A stretch of DNA of 5,572 nucleotides, from the NCBI GenBank assembly GCA_946638265.1, contig CAMPBN010000086.1:1-5572 (forward strand). The letters are read 5' to 3'. The DNA comes from an uncultured Bacillota bacterium (GTDB lineage: Bacteria; Bacillota; Clostridia; Peptostreptococcales; Anaerovoracaceae). Below the pieces are notes generated by a model, which saw only the letters and a program-made list of their open reading frames with translations, was not told the DNA's origin and ran no database searches. This document shows, one piece after another, positions 4,930 to 5,572 of this stretch (the stretch's first letter is position 1; each line of letters begins with the position of its first letter). A program made the translations under genes and the position numbers.

Positions 4930-5572
4930 TATTTTCGCACCGGAGGCGGTAGAAGAAGCTCTGAAAATCCTTCAGAACGAATTTCCGCTGGCTCTCTGGG
5001 AAACCTTCTATGTCACTATCCTCTCCACTGCATTTGCCATTGTGCTGGGACTACCTATCGGCGTGCTGCTGGTGGCAGGCGAGCAGGGCGGAGTAAGACC
5101 TCTGCCGAGACCTTTTATGTCAGTGTTGGGAGTAATCGTCAATCTGCTGCGTTCCATCCCGTTCCTGATCCTGATGATTTTGGTTTTCCCTATCACGCGA
5201 CTGATCGTGGGCACCACGGTAGGAACAGTGGCCTCCATCGTGCCGCTGGTAATTGCAGCATTCCCGTTCATCTCAAGGCTTGTGGAAAGCAGCCTGAGAG
5301 AGATAAATCCAAACATCATCGAAGCTGCCCAGAGCATGGGTGCTACGCCTTTCCAGATCATCTGCAAAGTAATGATTCCGGAATGCGTTCCTTCGCTCAT
5401 CTCTGGAGCTACCATCGCCATTACCACCATACTGGGATACTCGGCAATGAGCGGTATCATCGGTGGCGGCGGTCTGGGTAAGATTGCCATCAACTACGGC
5501 TATTACCGCTATAAATACATGGTAATGCTGCTGGCAGTGATTCTGCTGGTGCTGATGGTGCAGATTTTCCAG
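4919..5572 (+). CDS. metI: Methionine ABC importer permease MetI, 3' end cut by window
   Basis: This is the membrane channel subunit of the MetNIQ importer. The ATG at 4919 overlaps the metN stop (4927-4929) and is preceded by AGGAGG (4904-4909) at 9-base spacing inside metN. The frame stays open to the last base, giving 218 codons with no stop; family members are about 215-230 residues, so only a few residues should be missing. Five hydrophobic segments are visible at about 28-53, 66-92, 97-120, 157-182 and 200 onward. The coupling helix that docks on MetN carries the EAA motif, EAAQSMGATPFQI (135-147) followed by MIPECVPSL. Other family features are LLRSIPFLILMI (76-87) and GYSAMSGIIGGGGLG (173-187). 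Nothing unusual was seen. Confidence 0.95.
   Translation, partial: MFTNIFAPEAVEEALKILQNEFPLALWETFYVTILSTAFAIVLGLPIGVLLVAGEQGGVRPLPRPFMSVLGVIVNLLRSIPFLILMILVFPITRLIVGTTVGTVASIVPLVIAAFPFISRLVESSLREINPNIIEAAQSMGATPFQIICKVMIPECVPSLISGATIAITTILGYSAMSGIIGGGGLGKIAINYGYYRYKYMVMLLAVILLVLMVQIFQ

Noticed and set aside
1..5572. CRISPR arrays, insertion sequences, attachment sites, rRNA
   Set aside because: No regularly spaced repeats, transposase frames, terminal inverted repeats or rRNA-like segments were seen.

Overview
The window looks like chromosomal DNA from an anaerobic Gram-positive bacterium, most likely Bacillota/Clostridia. The support is purine-rich AGGAG-type ribosome binding sites, a short MKK-type lipoprotein signal peptide, a near-consensus sigma-A promoter, U-tailed terminators, and a GGDEF protein with the DINGLK-type motif. 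I cannot name a genus. All convincing genes are on the + strand.

Layout: (1) 1-1135, the 3' part of an NhaC-family antiporter-like permease whose N-terminus lies outside the window. (2) 1203-2567, a membrane-anchored diguanylate cyclase with a Cache-like extracellular sensor, a canonical GGDEF active site and no RxxD inhibitory site. (3) 2564-2822, a compact regulatory region: a TTGACA-N17-TATACT promoter overlapping the cyclase stop codon, a 36-residue Met/Cys-rich leader peptide with a strong ribosome binding site, and an intrinsic terminator. Mutually exclusive RNA pairings link the leader to the terminator. (4) 2955-5572, a methionine ABC importer operon in the order metQ, metN, metI, with metI cut by the window end.

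Two things stand out. First, the substrate-binding lipoprotein is a circular permutation of MetQ. The signal peptide and lipobox are joined directly to the normal second half (VPNDTTN and onward). The normal first half (SPTPHAE, FTDYVQPN, FQHVPYL) follows after a linker of about 20 residues, and the protein ends at the point where a normal MetQ would enter VPND. Second, the operon appears to be controlled by a ribosome-mediated attenuator that reads methionine and cysteine codons. I see no S-box riboswitch or T-box, the usual Bacillota devices for methionine genes.

Presumed working: when charged Met-tRNA (and possibly Cys-tRNA) is scarce, ribosomes stall in the Met/Cys cluster. This frees an RNA strand that can invade the terminator, so metQNI is transcribed. 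MetQ captures methionine outside the cell, MetI forms the channel and MetN hydrolyses ATP. MetN keeps its C-terminal NIL domain, so the transporter should also be inhibited by intracellular methionine. The permease and the cyclase are probably separate transcription units with no demonstrated link to methionine.
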